A stretch of 64,000 bases of DNA from Mesorhizobium shangrilense (lineage in GTDB: Bacteria; Pseudomonadota; Alphaproteobacteria; Rhizobiales; Rhizobiaceae). Position numbers and translations under genes: made by a program. Positions 55,860 through 64,000 of this stretch are shown here, one piece after another. Where the stretch lies: positions 2,671,501-2,735,500 of the forward strand of contig NZ_JAQGPN010000001.1 in NCBI RefSeq assembly GCF_028826155.1. The letters are read 5' to 3'. Numbering within the stretch: the first letter of the stretch is position 1; every line of letters starts with the position of its first letter. The notes below the pieces were generated by a model, which worked only from the letters and a program-made list of their open reading frames with translations, was not told the origin of the DNA and did not search any database.

Positions 55860-56192
55860 ATGCGTTTTCAGTTTCCTTTTATGATCATCTGTCTTGCTGC
55901 GCTGGCGGCGTGCCAGTCCGACAGTCCGTCGACGACGGCGGGGCATCCGGTTGCAGCCGTACCTGCCGCAGCGCCCGTGAGCGGTCCACCCGCCGACATC
56001 GCGGACCTCGTCGGGGCGCGTGCGGCCGGCGGAGAGACCGCGCTGCAATCGCGCGGCTACACGTCTGCGCGGACGCAGGGGCTCACCGCCTTCTGGTGGA
56101 ATGCGAACAGCCGGACCTGTGCTCGGGTGACTACGGCGCAAGGGCGCTATGCGGAAGTGATGACGGCCGCTCCGTCAGATTGCGGCATGTAG
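55860..56192 (+). CDS. Hypothetical lipoprotein
   Basis: 110 residues. The type II signal peptide ends in a lipobox (L-A-A-L-A-A-C) with the lipidated cysteine at residue 18, followed by a proline/alanine-rich linker. The body D-I-A-D-L-V-G-A-R-A-A-G-G-E-T-A-L-Q-S-R-G-Y and TAFWWNANSRTC.RVTTAQGRY resembles small rhizobial surface proteins of unknown role. CTGGAG upstream of the ATG. Confidence 0.78.
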   Translation: MRFQFPFMIICLAALAACQSDSPSTTAGHPVAAVPAAAPVSGPPADIADLVGARAAGGETALQSRGYTSARTQGLTAFWWNANSRTCARVTTAQGRYAEVMTAAPSDCGM

Positions 56193-56299
56193 CTTCCGCC
56201 CGTCCTGTCCTGCCGCAGATGGTTCGGATCAGCAGGCCGGACCGCATGTGAGCCGGACGGGCACTGTCGGGCGGCGCGACGCGCAGAAGCGGCCCGCGA

Positions 56300-56337
56300 A
56301 AACAAAGCGGAGCCGGCCCGGGGACGTGGGCCGGCTC
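56300..56337 (-). terminator. Terminator of the BTLCP gene
   Basis: Perfect 11-base stem GGAGCCGGCCC/GGGCCGGCTCC (56308-56318 with 56327-56337), eight-base loop, and on the minus strand a following GCTTTGTTTT. It lies 59 bases past the transglutaminase-like gene's stop. Confidence 0.8.
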
Positions 56338-56396
56338 CTAAACCCGGTCGATGGGGACGGGGAGGTGGGGACTCGACCGGGGATTCCCAAATCGGT

Positions 56397-57002
56397 CTAG
56401 CGGACGGAACCGACAGCCACCGCGCGGCCGTCGTTGATCGAGACCCAGGCTCCGGAGTGTTTCGACGACTGGCGCTTGAGATAGGTGTAGGGGGTGTCGG
56501 TCCAGGCCAGGACGCGGCCGTCCAGGTTGTCGAGGACGTAATCGCCGCGATCGGTGTTGACGGTGAGAACCGCGTGACCGTCACCATTCTGTTGGCGCAC
56601 CACGGTGATGAGGAGGTTGCCGGCGGGGACGCCCGCATTCATCAGCAGCCGACGCTTCTCCAGCACATAGTCCTCGCAGTCGCCAACGTCGTCAGGGTAG
56701 GACCAGACCTCTTCGCTGCCCCAAATCTCCATGTCGGTCTTCGGTTCCACGCGGGCGTTGACCGAATTGTTGACGTCGACGATCTCGGACCAGAGGGCGC
56801 GGGTCAGCGTCACCGGCTTGGCGCGCGGGGTCTTCTGTGCGCATTCCTCCGGGCTCGACTGGCAGAGGTAATAGTGGCCGACCGGCTGCGTCGCGCGCCC
56901 GGCGGTGTTCATGAAGTTTCCGTTGGCGTGGGCCACGGAGCCCCAGGCTCCCAGCTGTGCGACGAGCATCGCCAGCAGCAGCGTCCCCTTCTTCTTTGCC
57001 AT
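56397..57002 (-). CDS. Bacterial transglutaminase-like cysteine proteinase (BTLCP)
   Basis: 201-residue secreted protein: signal peptide MAKKKGTLLLAMLVAQLGAWGSVAHA, then the BTLCP domain. The catalytic triad fits Cys in VGDCEDYVLEKRRLL, His in GDGHAVLTV and Asp in YVLDNLDGRVL. In alphaproteobacteria such proteins include LapG-like relatives, but this short single-domain type is of unknown substrate. Start at 57002 after GGGGAGACTGCA. An AT-rich divergent promoter region precedes it. Confidence 0.9.
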   Translation of the reverse strand: MAKKKGTLLLAMLVAQLGAWGSVAHANGNFMNTAGRATQPVGHYYLCQSSPEECAQKTPRAKPVTLTRALWSEIVDVNNSVNARVEPKTDMEIWGSEEVWSYPDDVGDCEDYVLEKRRLLMNAGVPAGNLLITVVRQQNGDGHAVLTVNTDRGDYVLDNLDGRVLAWTDTPYTYLKRQSSKHSGAWVSINDGRAVAVGSVR

Positions 57003-57283
57003 TGCAGTCTCCCCGTTTGAGAGCACAATGGCACAGTCGAATTTATTCGAGGCAAAGTCCTGAAGATGTTTTTGAGTAAAAACTACAGCGGATAAGAATA
57101 AAATTGAAATCGAATAATAATAAAAGTGGAGACAAATTCGATTAAAATTTGAAGGAATTGTGTTTCGGGGCTGTCAGAGCGGCGTCGCGAGGCCGTTGGA
57201 GCAGACGCGGCCAGGCGGGTTTCGGGTGTCTCGTCAATCGATGGACGGGCAATCTTCCCACCATACGAAACCGGGAGTCCCCA
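57003..57283. promoter_or_regulatory. AT-rich divergent promoter region with TCGAAT repeats
   Basis: 281 bases between the BTLCP and DUF1203 starts, markedly AT-rich at 57061-57160. It contains a perfect 14-base palindrome TCGAATTTATTCGA at 57037-57050, TCGAAT at 57110-57115, ATTCGA at 57136-57141, and a CAAATT-N7-AATTTG dyad at 57133-57151. Likely a regulated promoter, possibly for both genes. Confidence 0.5.
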
Positions 57284-57766
57284 ATGTCCATTCGCTTTGT
57301 TGCGCTGCCCACCAACGAGGTCCGCTCTCTGCAGGGCGGCGCGGCCGATGCCTACGGCGCTACCCCGGAGCGGAAGATCTCGGATGGTGACGGTGTGCCA
57401 TGTCGGCACTGCCTGAGGAACGTGGAGGCCGGCGAGCCTTACCTTGTGCTCGCCTATCGGCCGTTCCCCAGGCTCCAGCCCTATGCCGAGACCGGGCCGA
57501 TCTTCCTGCATGCCGAACCGTGCGCGCGTGCGCCGGAAACGGATGCGTTGCCCGAACTCTTCGGCAAATCGAAAGACTACATCCTGCGCGGCTACAACTC
57601 GGAAGACCGCATCGTCTACGGTACAGGCAGGGTTACGCCTACCGCGGAAATCCTTGCCTATGCGGCGAACCTGCTCGAACGCGACGACATCGCCTATGTC
57701 CACATGCGCTCCGCGCGCAACAACTGCTTCCAGTGCCGCATCGAATCGACCCCGGCTACCAGATGA
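57284..57766 (+). CDS. DUF1203 family protein
   Basis: 160 residues of the DUF1203 type: VPCRHCLRNVEAGEPYLVLAYRPFP, GPIFLHAEPCARAP and R-G-Y-N-S-E-D-R-I-V-Y-G-T-G, with an ending NCFQCRIE. Paired cysteines (CRHC, CFQC) suggest a metal or disulfide site. Function unknown. CGGGAG site upstream of the ATG. Its end overlaps the convergent CHAP gene by 11 bases. Confidence 0.88.
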   Translation: MSIRFVALPTNEVRSLQGGAADAYGATPERKISDGDGVPCRHCLRNVEAGEPYLVLAYRPFPRLQPYAETGPIFLHAEPCARAPETDALPELFGKSKDYILRGYNSEDRIVYGTGRVTPTAEILAYAANLLERDDIAYVHMRSARNNCFQCRIESTPATR

Positions 57767-58535
57767 TGAAGTCCTTCTTCGCGTAGTTGCGGACACGCTC
57801 ACTGGCCTCGAAGCCGTTATCGGAGCCGCCACTGTCGGTGTTGCCTTCCACCGTGCGCATGGTGTCCGCGCCGGCATCCGATACGACGCCGATGTGGGTC
57901 CAGTCGTTGTTGGTGCGCCGGACAAGAAAGAAGCTGCCGGGTAGGATCTGGGAGGGACGAACCGTTCCCTCCCGGTGATAGAGCCCGGCGTTGCGCGCGT
58001 TGGCGCTCATGGTGTCGCAGCTCGCGGAGGAGGGGATGGGCTGTCGGACGCCCAATGTCCGCGCTGCCTGTTCAAGCGCGAAGCAAACGAAGCCGGAACA
58101 CCAGCGCCAGTCAGGCCCGTCCTGTCCCATATACGCCCTTACCCAAGGCCCACAATTGTCGCCGCCGGCTTCGACGGGATGCTGTGCAACGTGTTGCACG
58201 GCGTAGCTGAGAATGAGATCGGCTAGTGTCCTGTTGCCTGCGTTGATCGGCGCGATGGCCTTTACGAGGGGATCGACGAGTTGTTCGTGCGTGCGTGCGT
58301 CCACCTGACCCGTGGCCGGCAGACCCCTGTTTGACTGAAAGTCCTTCACGCGCTGCTCGGTAGCAGCGCCGAAGTCCGAATCGATGTTCAGTGAAAAGCC
58401 GGCGATGGTCAGCCATTCCTGGACGCGCTTCGCCCGCATCTGCCTTGCGCCCCGTGCGATCGGCAGTGGCCAGTCCAGCTCGTTCCTAACACGCGTGGGC
58501 AGATGGGAGCCGGCTACAATCGTGGACGGAAGCAT
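57756..58535 (-). CDS. Peptidoglycan-binding plus CHAP-type cell-wall hydrolase
   Basis: 259 residues: an N-terminal PG_binding_1 domain (VQEWLTIAGFSLNIDSDFGAATEQRVKDFQSNRGLPATGQVD) and a C-terminal CHAP/NlpC-like domain. The catalytic cysteine is in WRWCSGFVCFALEQA and the histidine in DWTHIGVVSDAG; EGNTDSGGSDNGFE ends the domain. No signal peptide is apparent, so it resembles a phage endolysin or a secretion-system substrate. Expressed role is unknown. Confidence 0.85.
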   Translation of the reverse strand: MLPSTIVAGSHLPTRVRNELDWPLPIARGARQMRAKRVQEWLTIAGFSLNIDSDFGAATEQRVKDFQSNRGLPATGQVDARTHEQLVDPLVKAIAPINAGNRTLADLILSYAVQHVAQHPVEAGGDNCGPWVRAYMGQDGPDWRWCSGFVCFALEQAARTLGVRQPIPSSASCDTMSANARNAGLYHREGTVRPSQILPGSFFLVRRTNNDWTHIGVVSDAGADTMRTVEGNTDSGGSDNGFEASERVRNYAKKDFIIW

Positions 58536-58904
58536 GGACAGCCTCGCGTTGTATCGATCGATGAATGCTCTTTATGCGCGCAATCGATGGCGTCTCGCAA
58601 TCGTGGCCTTCTCGCCCGAAGGGCAGGTCGTGTCAGGCTTATCCCGGAGAGCGCATGCCGCGCCTGTAAATGCGCTGCCTCACGAGCGCACCGTGGGCGC
58701 GGTGCGGGCAGTCATAGTTTGTTAACCATAGCGTCCTAGAGATGCCCTATCGATCGATGTCGTCGACCATGGATGAACCGGCGGGGATACTGATCGGTGA
58801 GCGAGGAAGCGGGGTTTTTGCCCCGCTTTTTTGTTTCTGCGCATAGGAAAGCAGCCCGCCGACCTTGCGACGGGCCAATTTGGCTGGCCGCAAACGAACC
58901 GCGA

Positions 58905-60020
58905 TCAGGCGGCGAGAACGGCTTTCGGTTCGGCCATCTCATAGCCCAGTGCTTCGGCGACGGCCCGATTGGTGATCTTGCCCCGATGCACGTTGAGGCC
59001 GTTGCGCAGATGCTGATCGTCCACCAGCGCCTTCAGGCCCTTGTCGGCGAGCTGCAGACCATAGTGCAGCGTCGCGTTGTTGAGCGCATGCGCCGAGGTG
59101 ACGGGAACCGCACCCGGCATGTTGGCCACACAATAATGGATGATGCCGTCGACCTCGTAGGTCGGGTCGGCGTGCGTGGTGGGGTGGGAGGTCTCGAAGC
59201 AGCCGCCCTGGTCGATCGCCACATCGACCAGCACCGCCCCCTTCTTCATGCCTGTCAGCATCTCGCGGGTGACCAGCTTCGGAGCCGCCGCTCCGGGGAT
59301 CAGCACGGCGCCGACGACAATGTCGGACGAAAAGCACTCTTCCTCGAGCGCCTCGACGGTGGAGTAGCGAGTGTGGACGCGGCCGTTGAAGATGTCGTCG
59401 AGCTGGCGAAGGCGCGGGATCGAGCGATCGATGATCGTTACGTCGGCGCCCAGGCCGGCCGCCATCCTGGCGGCATGCAGGCCAACGACGCCGCCGCCGA
59501 TGACCGCCACCTTGCCGGGCATGACGCCAGGCACGCCGCCGAGCAGCACGCCGCGCCCGCCATTCGGCTTCTGAAGCGCAGTCGCGCCGGCCTGGATGGA
59601 CAGGCGGCCGGCAACTTCGGACATCGGCGCGAGCAGTGGGAGACCGCCGCGCTCATCGGTGACAGTCTCGTAGGCGACAGCGGTGACGCCTGACTCAACC
59701 AGACCCTTGGTCTGTTCCGGATCCGGCGCCAGATGCAGAAAAGTGTAGAGGATCTGGTTCTCGCGGAGCTGCGCCCATTCGCCGGGCTGCGGCTCCTTGA
59801 CCTTCACGATCATGTCGCTGCGGACGAAGACGTCCTCGGCGGTCTTTGCGATCGCAGCGCCGGCGGCGCGATAGGCATTGTCGTCGGCTCCGATGCCGGC
59901 GCCGGCGCCGGTCTCCACCAGAACTTCATGGCCATGAGCGACGTATTCGCGGACGGAGCCGGGCGTCAGCCCCACCCTGTACTCGTGATTCTTGATCTCT
60001 TTCGGGCAGCCGACACGCAT
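58905..60020 (-). CDS. ald: Alanine dehydrogenase
   Basis: 371-residue NAD-dependent enzyme interconverting alanine and pyruvate plus ammonia. Motifs: [30 protein letters not shown] with the catalytic lysine, FLHLAPD with the catalytic histidine, [29 protein letters not shown] (NAD fold) and [19 protein letters not shown]. Start at 60020 with AGGAG upstream on the minus strand. It is divergent from an Lrp-family gene, the usual AldR arrangement. Confidence 0.96.
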   Translation of the reverse strand: MRVGCPKEIKNHEYRVGLTPGSVREYVAHGHEVLVETGAGAGIGADDNAYRAAGAAIAKTAEDVFVRSDMIVKVKEPQPGEWAQLRENQILYTFLHLAPDPEQTKGLVESGVTAVAYETVTDERGGLPLLAPMSEVAGRLSIQAGATALQKPNGGRGVLLGGVPGVMPGKVAVIGGGVVGLHAARMAAGLGADVTIIDRSIPRLRQLDDIFNGRVHTRYSTVEALEEECFSSDIVVGAVLIPGAAAPKLVTREMLTGMKKGAVLVDVAIDQGGCFETSHPTTHADPTYEVDGIIHYCVANMPGAVPVTSAHALNNATLHYGLQLADKGLKALVDDQHLRNGLNVHRGKITNRAVAEALGYEMAEPKAVLAA

Positions 60021-60181
60021 TCGACGATCTCCTCTTCCGGCCATCTTCGGGCCTTGTTCCCTGCGGGCAAATATTCAACCACAGGACGCACCGAAGGTCC
60101 TTGCGAAGTTGGTTGCGCCGCTTCCAAACCGCCGATACTTTCTTGCGTAGTGGGCGGCGCAATTCGAAGGAATCGCGGAAA

Positions 60182-60655
60182 GTGGCCGTAGACAGGATCG
60201 ATATCGCCATTCTCGATGTGCTGCAGAAGGACGGTCGCATCTCCAATGCGAGCCTGGCGGAGAAGGTTGGGCTCTCTCAGTCCGCGTGCTCCCGGCGGCT
60301 GGACACTCTTGAAAAGACCGGCGTGATCCGAGGCTATCATGCGCGGCTCTCCAACGCGGCGCTCGGGCACCAGATGACGGCGATCGTACACATCTCGCTG
60401 TCGGGCCAGTTCGAAAAGACGCTGTCCGATTTCGAAGCGGCAGTGAAACGATGCCCGAACATCCTCTCCTGTCACCTGATGTCGGGCGAATACGACTACA
60501 TCCTCAGGATCGCCGCGAAAGACCTCGCCGACTACGAGCGCATCCACAAGGAGTGGCTGTCGGCCATGCCGCACGTGACGAAGATCAACTCCAGCTTTGC
60601 GCTTCGCGAGATCATCGACCGGACGGCGCTGGGGCTCAAGCCCGAGATGGCTTGA
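60182..60655 (+). CDS. Lrp/AsnC regulator divergent from ald (AldR-like)
   Basis: 157 residues: HTH (VDRIDIAILDVLQKDGRISNASLAEKVGLSQSACSRRLDTLEKTGVIRGY) and RAM effector domain (CHLMSGEYDYILRIAAKDLADYERI). Start is GTG at 60182 after AAGGA. The 161-base gap to ald makes it the probable activator of alanine dehydrogenase responding to alanine, by analogy with AldR. Binding sites are not resolved here. Confidence 0.92.
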   Translation: MAVDRIDIAILDVLQKDGRISNASLAEKVGLSQSACSRRLDTLEKTGVIRGYHARLSNAALGHQMTAIVHISLSGQFEKTLSDFEAAVKRCPNILSCHLMSGEYDYILRIAAKDLADYERIHKEWLSAMPHVTKINSSFALREIIDRTALGLKPEMA

Positions 60656-60865
60656 GGGGCGCGGTCTGAGCGGTATGGTGTCGGCTCACCGCCGGATGGG
60701 CCACCAAGGCACGCAAACCGGCTGCCGGTCGAGAAGAGTTCCTGGTTCACTCGGGGACACCTGCGCCATGTCCTGCCAAATCATGCGGAGGGTTGCGCCA
60801 AGTTCCTGCGCTGTGCGACAAAGTAACTGCAAATGGTGACCAAAGACGGTTTCTGGGAGGAAGAG

Positions 60866-62116
60866 ATGATCTTTCGTGCCTTGCTTTCTGTCACGTTGTT
60901 ATCTGCATCGACCGCGCTGGTGTCTGCGCAGGACGCCGGAAATCTCGAAAAACTCAGCCAGTTCAAGACCACGGGGACGACCGAATTCACGGTCGTCGAG
61001 CAGACCGGTCCGAATGCCGACGCGATCAAGAAAAATCTTGAACGCATCAAGCTGCCGGAGGGGTTCAAGATCAGCCTCTACGCGATCGTTCCCGACGCCC
61101 GCCACATGGCGGTCGGTCCGCAGGGCATTGTCACGTTCGTTGGAACGAGAAAGACCAAGGTCTGGGCTGTGACCGACCGCAACAAGGATCGCGTCGCCGA
61201 CGAGGTGAAGGATTTCGCGCCGTCGCTGGCAATGGCTATACCGAACGGACCATGCTTCTCGCCTGACGGCTTTCTCTACATCGCCGAGCAGAACCGCGTG
61301 CTCACCTTTCCCGCGGCCGAGTTCTTCTATGAAAGCCCGGACGTGGCGGCCTTCAATGTCCTCGCCCAGGGCAAGCTGATCCCGGCCGACGAAGAGAGCT
61401 ACAATCACACGGCGCGCGTGTGCCGCATCGGGCCGGATGGCAAACTCTACATAACGCTCGGGCAGCCGTTCAACGTCTACGCGCCGGAAAAGGCGGACGT
61501 ATACGAACAGGCCGGCATCGGCGGCATCATTCGCGTCGGCATCGATGGCAATGGGCGGGAGGTGTTCACGCGCGGCGTGCGCAACTCGGTTGGCATGGAC
61601 TTCAATCCGCGCAACGGAGATCTGTGGTTCACCGACAACCAGGTCGATGGCCTCGGCGACGACACGCCTCCCGGGGAACTGAACCGGCAGACGGCCGCCG
61701 GCCAGCATTTCGGCTTCCCATGGTACGGCGGCGGCACGGTCCGCACCAACGAGTACAAGGACAGCGAGCCGCCGGCCGATACCGTCCAGCCCGCCGTCGA
61801 GATGGCGCCGCATGCCGCCGACCTCGGCATGAAGTTCTACACGGGCAAGCAGTTCCCCGAAAAATACCGGGACGGCGTCTTCTCGGCGCAGCACGGATCG
61901 TGGAACCGCACCACCCCGGTCGGCGCACGCGTCATGTTCACGCCGGTGAACGAGGACGGGACCGCGGGAGCCACCGAAGTGTTCGCGGAAGGCTGGCTTG
62001 ACGAGAACGGCGAATATCTTGGTCGCCCGGTCGACATAGCCCAACTGCGCGACGGCTCTATCCTGGTGTCAGACGATCTGGCGGGCGCGATCTACCGTAT
62101 TTCCTACGGCGACTGA
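60866..62116 (+). CDS. PQQ-dependent sorbosone dehydrogenase-like protein
   Basis: 416-residue periplasmic quinoprotein of the sorbosone/sugar dehydrogenase family. Signal peptide MIFRALLSVTLLSASTALVSA. Beta-propeller repeats with F-K-I-S-L-Y-A-I-V-P-D-A-R-H-M-A, NHTARVCRIGPDGKLYITLGQPFNVYAP, NSVGMDFNPRNGDLWFTDNQVD, and EYLGRPVDIAQLRDGSILVSDDLAGAIYRISY at the end are typical. GGGAGGAAGAG precedes the ATG. Substrate unknown. The cytochrome c after it is the likely electron acceptor. Confidence 0.92.
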   Translation: MIFRALLSVTLLSASTALVSAQDAGNLEKLSQFKTTGTTEFTVVEQTGPNADAIKKNLERIKLPEGFKISLYAIVPDARHMAVGPQGIVTFVGTRKTKVWAVTDRNKDRVADEVKDFAPSLAMAIPNGPCFSPDGFLYIAEQNRVLTFPAAEFFYESPDVAAFNVLAQGKLIPADEESYNHTARVCRIGPDGKLYITLGQPFNVYAPEKADVYEQAGIGGIIRVGIDGNGREVFTRGVRNSVGMDFNPRNGDLWFTDNQVDGLGDDTPPGELNRQTAAGQHFGFPWYGGGTVRTNEYKDSEPPADTVQPAVEMAPHAADLGMKFYTGKQFPEKYRDGVFSAQHGSWNRTTPVGARVMFTPVNEDGTAGATEVFAEGWLDENGEYLGRPVDIAQLRDGSILVSDDLAGAIYRISYGD

Positions 62117-62127
62117 CATGTCTCCCC

Positions 62128-62151
62128 AGGGCGCGGCGGTCGCCGCGCCCT
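62128..62151 (+). terminator. Hairpin between the PQQ dehydrogenase and cytochrome c genes
   Basis: Ten-base perfect stem AGGGCGCGGC/GCCGCGCCCT with a four-base loop in the 63-base gap, without U-tract; may lower expression of the downstream cytochrome or protect the upstream mRNA. Confidence 0.5.
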
Positions 62152-62179
62152 CTAACCTGTTTCAATTGAGGACAAGCCA

Positions 62180-62518
62180 ATGAGGCGTTTTTCCTGCGCC
62201 TGTCTCGGCGTCGGCATTTTCGCGTCGCTCGTTGCGGCGGCGCCGGCGATGGCGGCCGACCCGTCCGCCGGCAAGGACCTTGCCGCCGCACGGTGCCGGA
62301 CCTGCCACGGAATCGACGGTATCGCCAAGCTGCCGGTGGCCCCACATCTGGCCGGCGAGAGCGAGATGTATCTGCAGATGCAGTTGAAGGCGTTCCGTTC
62401 CGGCAAGCGCGAGAACGAGATGATGTCGGTGGTGGCCAAGGACCTGACTGACGCGCAGATCGCCGATCTGTCCGCCTGGTACAGCTCCATCAAAATAACC
62501 GCCACCGTCCCCGATTAG
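62180..62518 (+). CDS. Class I c-type cytochrome
   Basis: 112 residues: signal peptide ending in A-P-A-M-A, one CxxCH heme site (C-R-T-C-H-G) in a KDLAAARCRTCHGIDGIAKLPVAPHLAGE context, and the distal methionine region MMSVVAKDLTDAQIADLSAWYSSI. It is likely the electron acceptor of the upstream quinoprotein. Confidence 0.92.
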   Translation: MRRFSCACLGVGIFASLVAAAPAMAADPSAGKDLAAARCRTCHGIDGIAKLPVAPHLAGESEMYLQMQLKAFRSGKRENEMMSVVAKDLTDAQIADLSAWYSSIKITATVPD

Positions 62519-62724
62519 GGCGGCGCGGAAGCCCAGATCGATCGGGGCTGCGGTGGATCGTGTCGATCGGCTGGCATCCGAGGTCGCGGGCTGAATTTTT
62601 CTCCCCGCAACACTGGCCTGATGACTGGGCGTTTTCTTCGTCGGCGAAGTTTTTACCGGTCCCTGCTGGACACGGCTAAGACAGGGCGCAACACTCCAAT
62701 TTCGCAATCCTGGAGGAAGGCAAG

Positions 62725-64000
62725 TTGTTCCCATTCAATTCCGCCGTTACGCGGCGGTCGTTCATGGCGGGAGGAGCCGCCACAGCTTTCGTCATGCTCC
62801 ATCCATTCTCCGCGCGCGCCCAGGCGAACCAGGCGCATCTCAGGATCATGGAGACGACCGATATCCATGTGAACGTCCTGCCCTACGACTACTATGCCGA
62901 CAAGCCGAACGATACGATGGGACTGTCCCGCACGGCCTCGCTGATCGACGCGGTTCGCAAGGAAGCCACGAATGCCATGCTGGTCGACAACGGCGACTTC
63001 CTGCAGGGCAACCCGATGGGCGACTACATCGCCTACGAGAAGGGCATGAAGGAAGGCGACGTCCATCCGGTCATGAAGGGCATGAACCTGCTCGGCTACG
63101 AATGCTCGACACTCGGCAACCACGAGTTCAACTATGGCCTGTCCTTCATGGACAAGGTGCTGGCCGGCGCCAACTTCCCGTTCGTCTGCGCCAATCTGGT
63201 GCGCGGCACCGAACTCGCCGCCAATCCGCGCGACGACAAACTCTACCTGAAGCCCTACGTGATCCTCGACAAGACGATCAAGGACGGGGCGGGCGCTGAC
63301 CTTCCGATCAGGATCGGCATCATCGGCTTCGTGCCGCCGCAGATCATGCTTTGGGACGCCAAGAACCTCACCGGTAACGTGATCACTCGCGACATCGTGC
63401 AGGCCGCCAGCGCCTGGGTGCCGCAGATGAAGGAGGAGGGCGCCGACGTGGTCATCGCGCTGTCCCACTCGGGCATCGACATCAAGCAGGGCGACATGAT
63501 GGAGAACGCCTCGTTCTTCCTCGCCGGCGTCGAAGGCATCGATGCGGTGTTCACCGGTCACCAGCATCTGGTCTTCCCCGGCCCTAAGGATTTCGTCGAT
63601 CTCGAGGGCGTCGACGCCAAGGCAGGCACACTACAGGGCAAGCCGGCCGTTCAGGCGGGCTTCTGGGGCTCGCATATGGGCCTGATCGACCTGCTGCTCG
63701 AGCGCGACGGTTCCAAGTGGAAGGTGGTGTCGGCGACTTCGGAGGCGCGGCCGATCTACGAGCGCGTCGACAGCAAGAACAAGGCTTTGGTCGCCGACGT
63801 TCAGAAGGTAGTCGATACCATGAAGGACGACCACGAGGCCACGCTTGCCTATGTGCGTCGCCCGGTCGGCAAGACTTCGGCGCCGCTCTACTCTTACTTC
63901 GCGCTGGTGGCGGACGATCCGTCCGTCCAGATCGTGAGCCAGGCGCAGACCTGGTACATCAAGGACATGCTCAAGGACACCGAATGGAAGGATCTGCCGG
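62725..64000 (+). CDS. 5'-nucleotidase/2',3'-cyclic phosphodiesterase-like metallophosphatase (3' partial)
   Basis: The first 425 residues of a Tat-exported (T-R-R-S-F-M-A-G-G-A) metallophosphoesterase of the CpdB/UshA family, open to the window end. Metal-binding motifs: LRIMETTDIHVNVLPYDYY, MLVDNGDFLQGN, STLGNHEFNYG, VIALSHSGID and FTGHQHLVFPG. TTG start at 62725 with GGAGGAAGG upstream; the first ATG lies past the twin arginines and would remove the signal. Confidence 0.93.
   Translation, partial: MFPFNSAVTRRSFMAGGAATAFVMLHPFSARAQANQAHLRIMETTDIHVNVLPYDYYADKPNDTMGLSRTASLIDAVRKEATNAMLVDNGDFLQGNPMGDYIAYEKGMKEGDVHPVMKGMNLLGYECSTLGNHEFNYGLSFMDKVLAGANFPFVCANLVRGTELAANPRDDKLYLKPYVILDKTIKDGAGADLPIRIGIIGFVPPQIMLWDAKNLTGNVITRDIVQAASAWVPQMKEEGADVVIALSHSGIDIKQGDMMENASFFLAGVEGIDAVFTGHQHLVFPGPKDFVDLEGVDAKAGTLQGKPAVQAGFWGSHMGLIDLLLERDGSKWKVVSATSEARPIYERVDSKNKALVADVQKVVDTMKDDHEATLAYVRRPVGKTSAPLYSYFALVADDPSVQIVSQAQTWYIKDMLKDTEWKDLP

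Noticed and set aside
58732..58739. CGTCCTAG as a third ECF42 promoter.
   Set aside because: No TGTCGG-like element lies 17 bases upstream, so the bipartite pattern is absent.

Overview
The window looks like a chromosomal segment of a high-GC alphaproteobacterium of the order Hyphomicrobiales (Rhizobiales), probably Phyllobacteriaceae-like (Mesorhizobium, Aquamicrobium or Nitratireductor). This is inferred from the PdhS/PleC-type histidine kinase, DUF1289, DUF992 and DUF1176 proteins, a BA14K protein, a bacterial transglutaminase-like cysteine proteinase, a B12-dependent ribonucleotide reductase and a napEFDABC operon. I see no insertion sequence, prophage, rRNA or CRISPR array. Gene density is high and many pairs overlap by ATGA/GTGA junctions.

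Layout. 1-3.2 kb: large and medium subunits of a form II CO-dehydrogenase-like molybdenum hydroxylase. 3.2-5.0 kb: SRPBCC protein, GNAT and CutC. 5.5-7.6 kb: an ECF42-type sigma-factor module (YciI/DGPF protein, sigma factor, frameshifted VOC gene), with two copies of an identical bipartite promoter. 7.7-22.2 kb: housekeeping and maintenance genes: DusA, aspartic protease, DUF1289, CobT, PdhS-like kinase, nuclease, GST, UDG, Lrp, AlkD-like, beta-hydroxyacid dehydrogenase, MazEF, J-domain-like protein, aldo/keto reductase with an aminotransferase-like partner, GFA protein. 22.2-24.1 kb: topoisomerase IB, a ParB-like mini-protein and a 69-residue protein.

24.5-33.1 kb is the metabolic core: pseudoazurin, NnrS, copper nitrite reductase NirK and NirV, facing the periplasmic nitrate reductase operon napEFDABC. 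Together they support nitrate to nitrite to nitric oxide reduction with a cupredoxin donor. Pseudoazurin and nirK share an FNR/NnrR-family palindrome upstream. No norCB, nosZ or regulator gene is inside the window.

33.3-38.5 kb: acylphosphatase, DUF992, a desaturase, small membrane or secreted proteins, BA14K, a gene remnant and a lower-GC orphan gene. 38.7-42.9 kb: nrdJ with a tandem NrdR-box promoter and a long leader. 43.3-49.7 kb: sulfite-oxidase-like protein and its reductase, diguanylate cyclase, Nudix, Gpt, Usp, CinA-like and stress-type proteins. A tRNA-Leu(UAA) lies at 49.9 kb. 50.4-55.7 kb: a tripartite tricarboxylate transporter (tctCBA order of transcription) divergent from adenine deaminase. 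55.8-60.7 kb: lipoprotein, BTLCP, DUF1203, CHAP hydrolase, alanine dehydrogenase with a divergent Lrp regulator. 60.8-64 kb: a sorbosone-dehydrogenase-like PQQ protein, its cytochrome c, and a 5'-nucleotidase cut by the window end.
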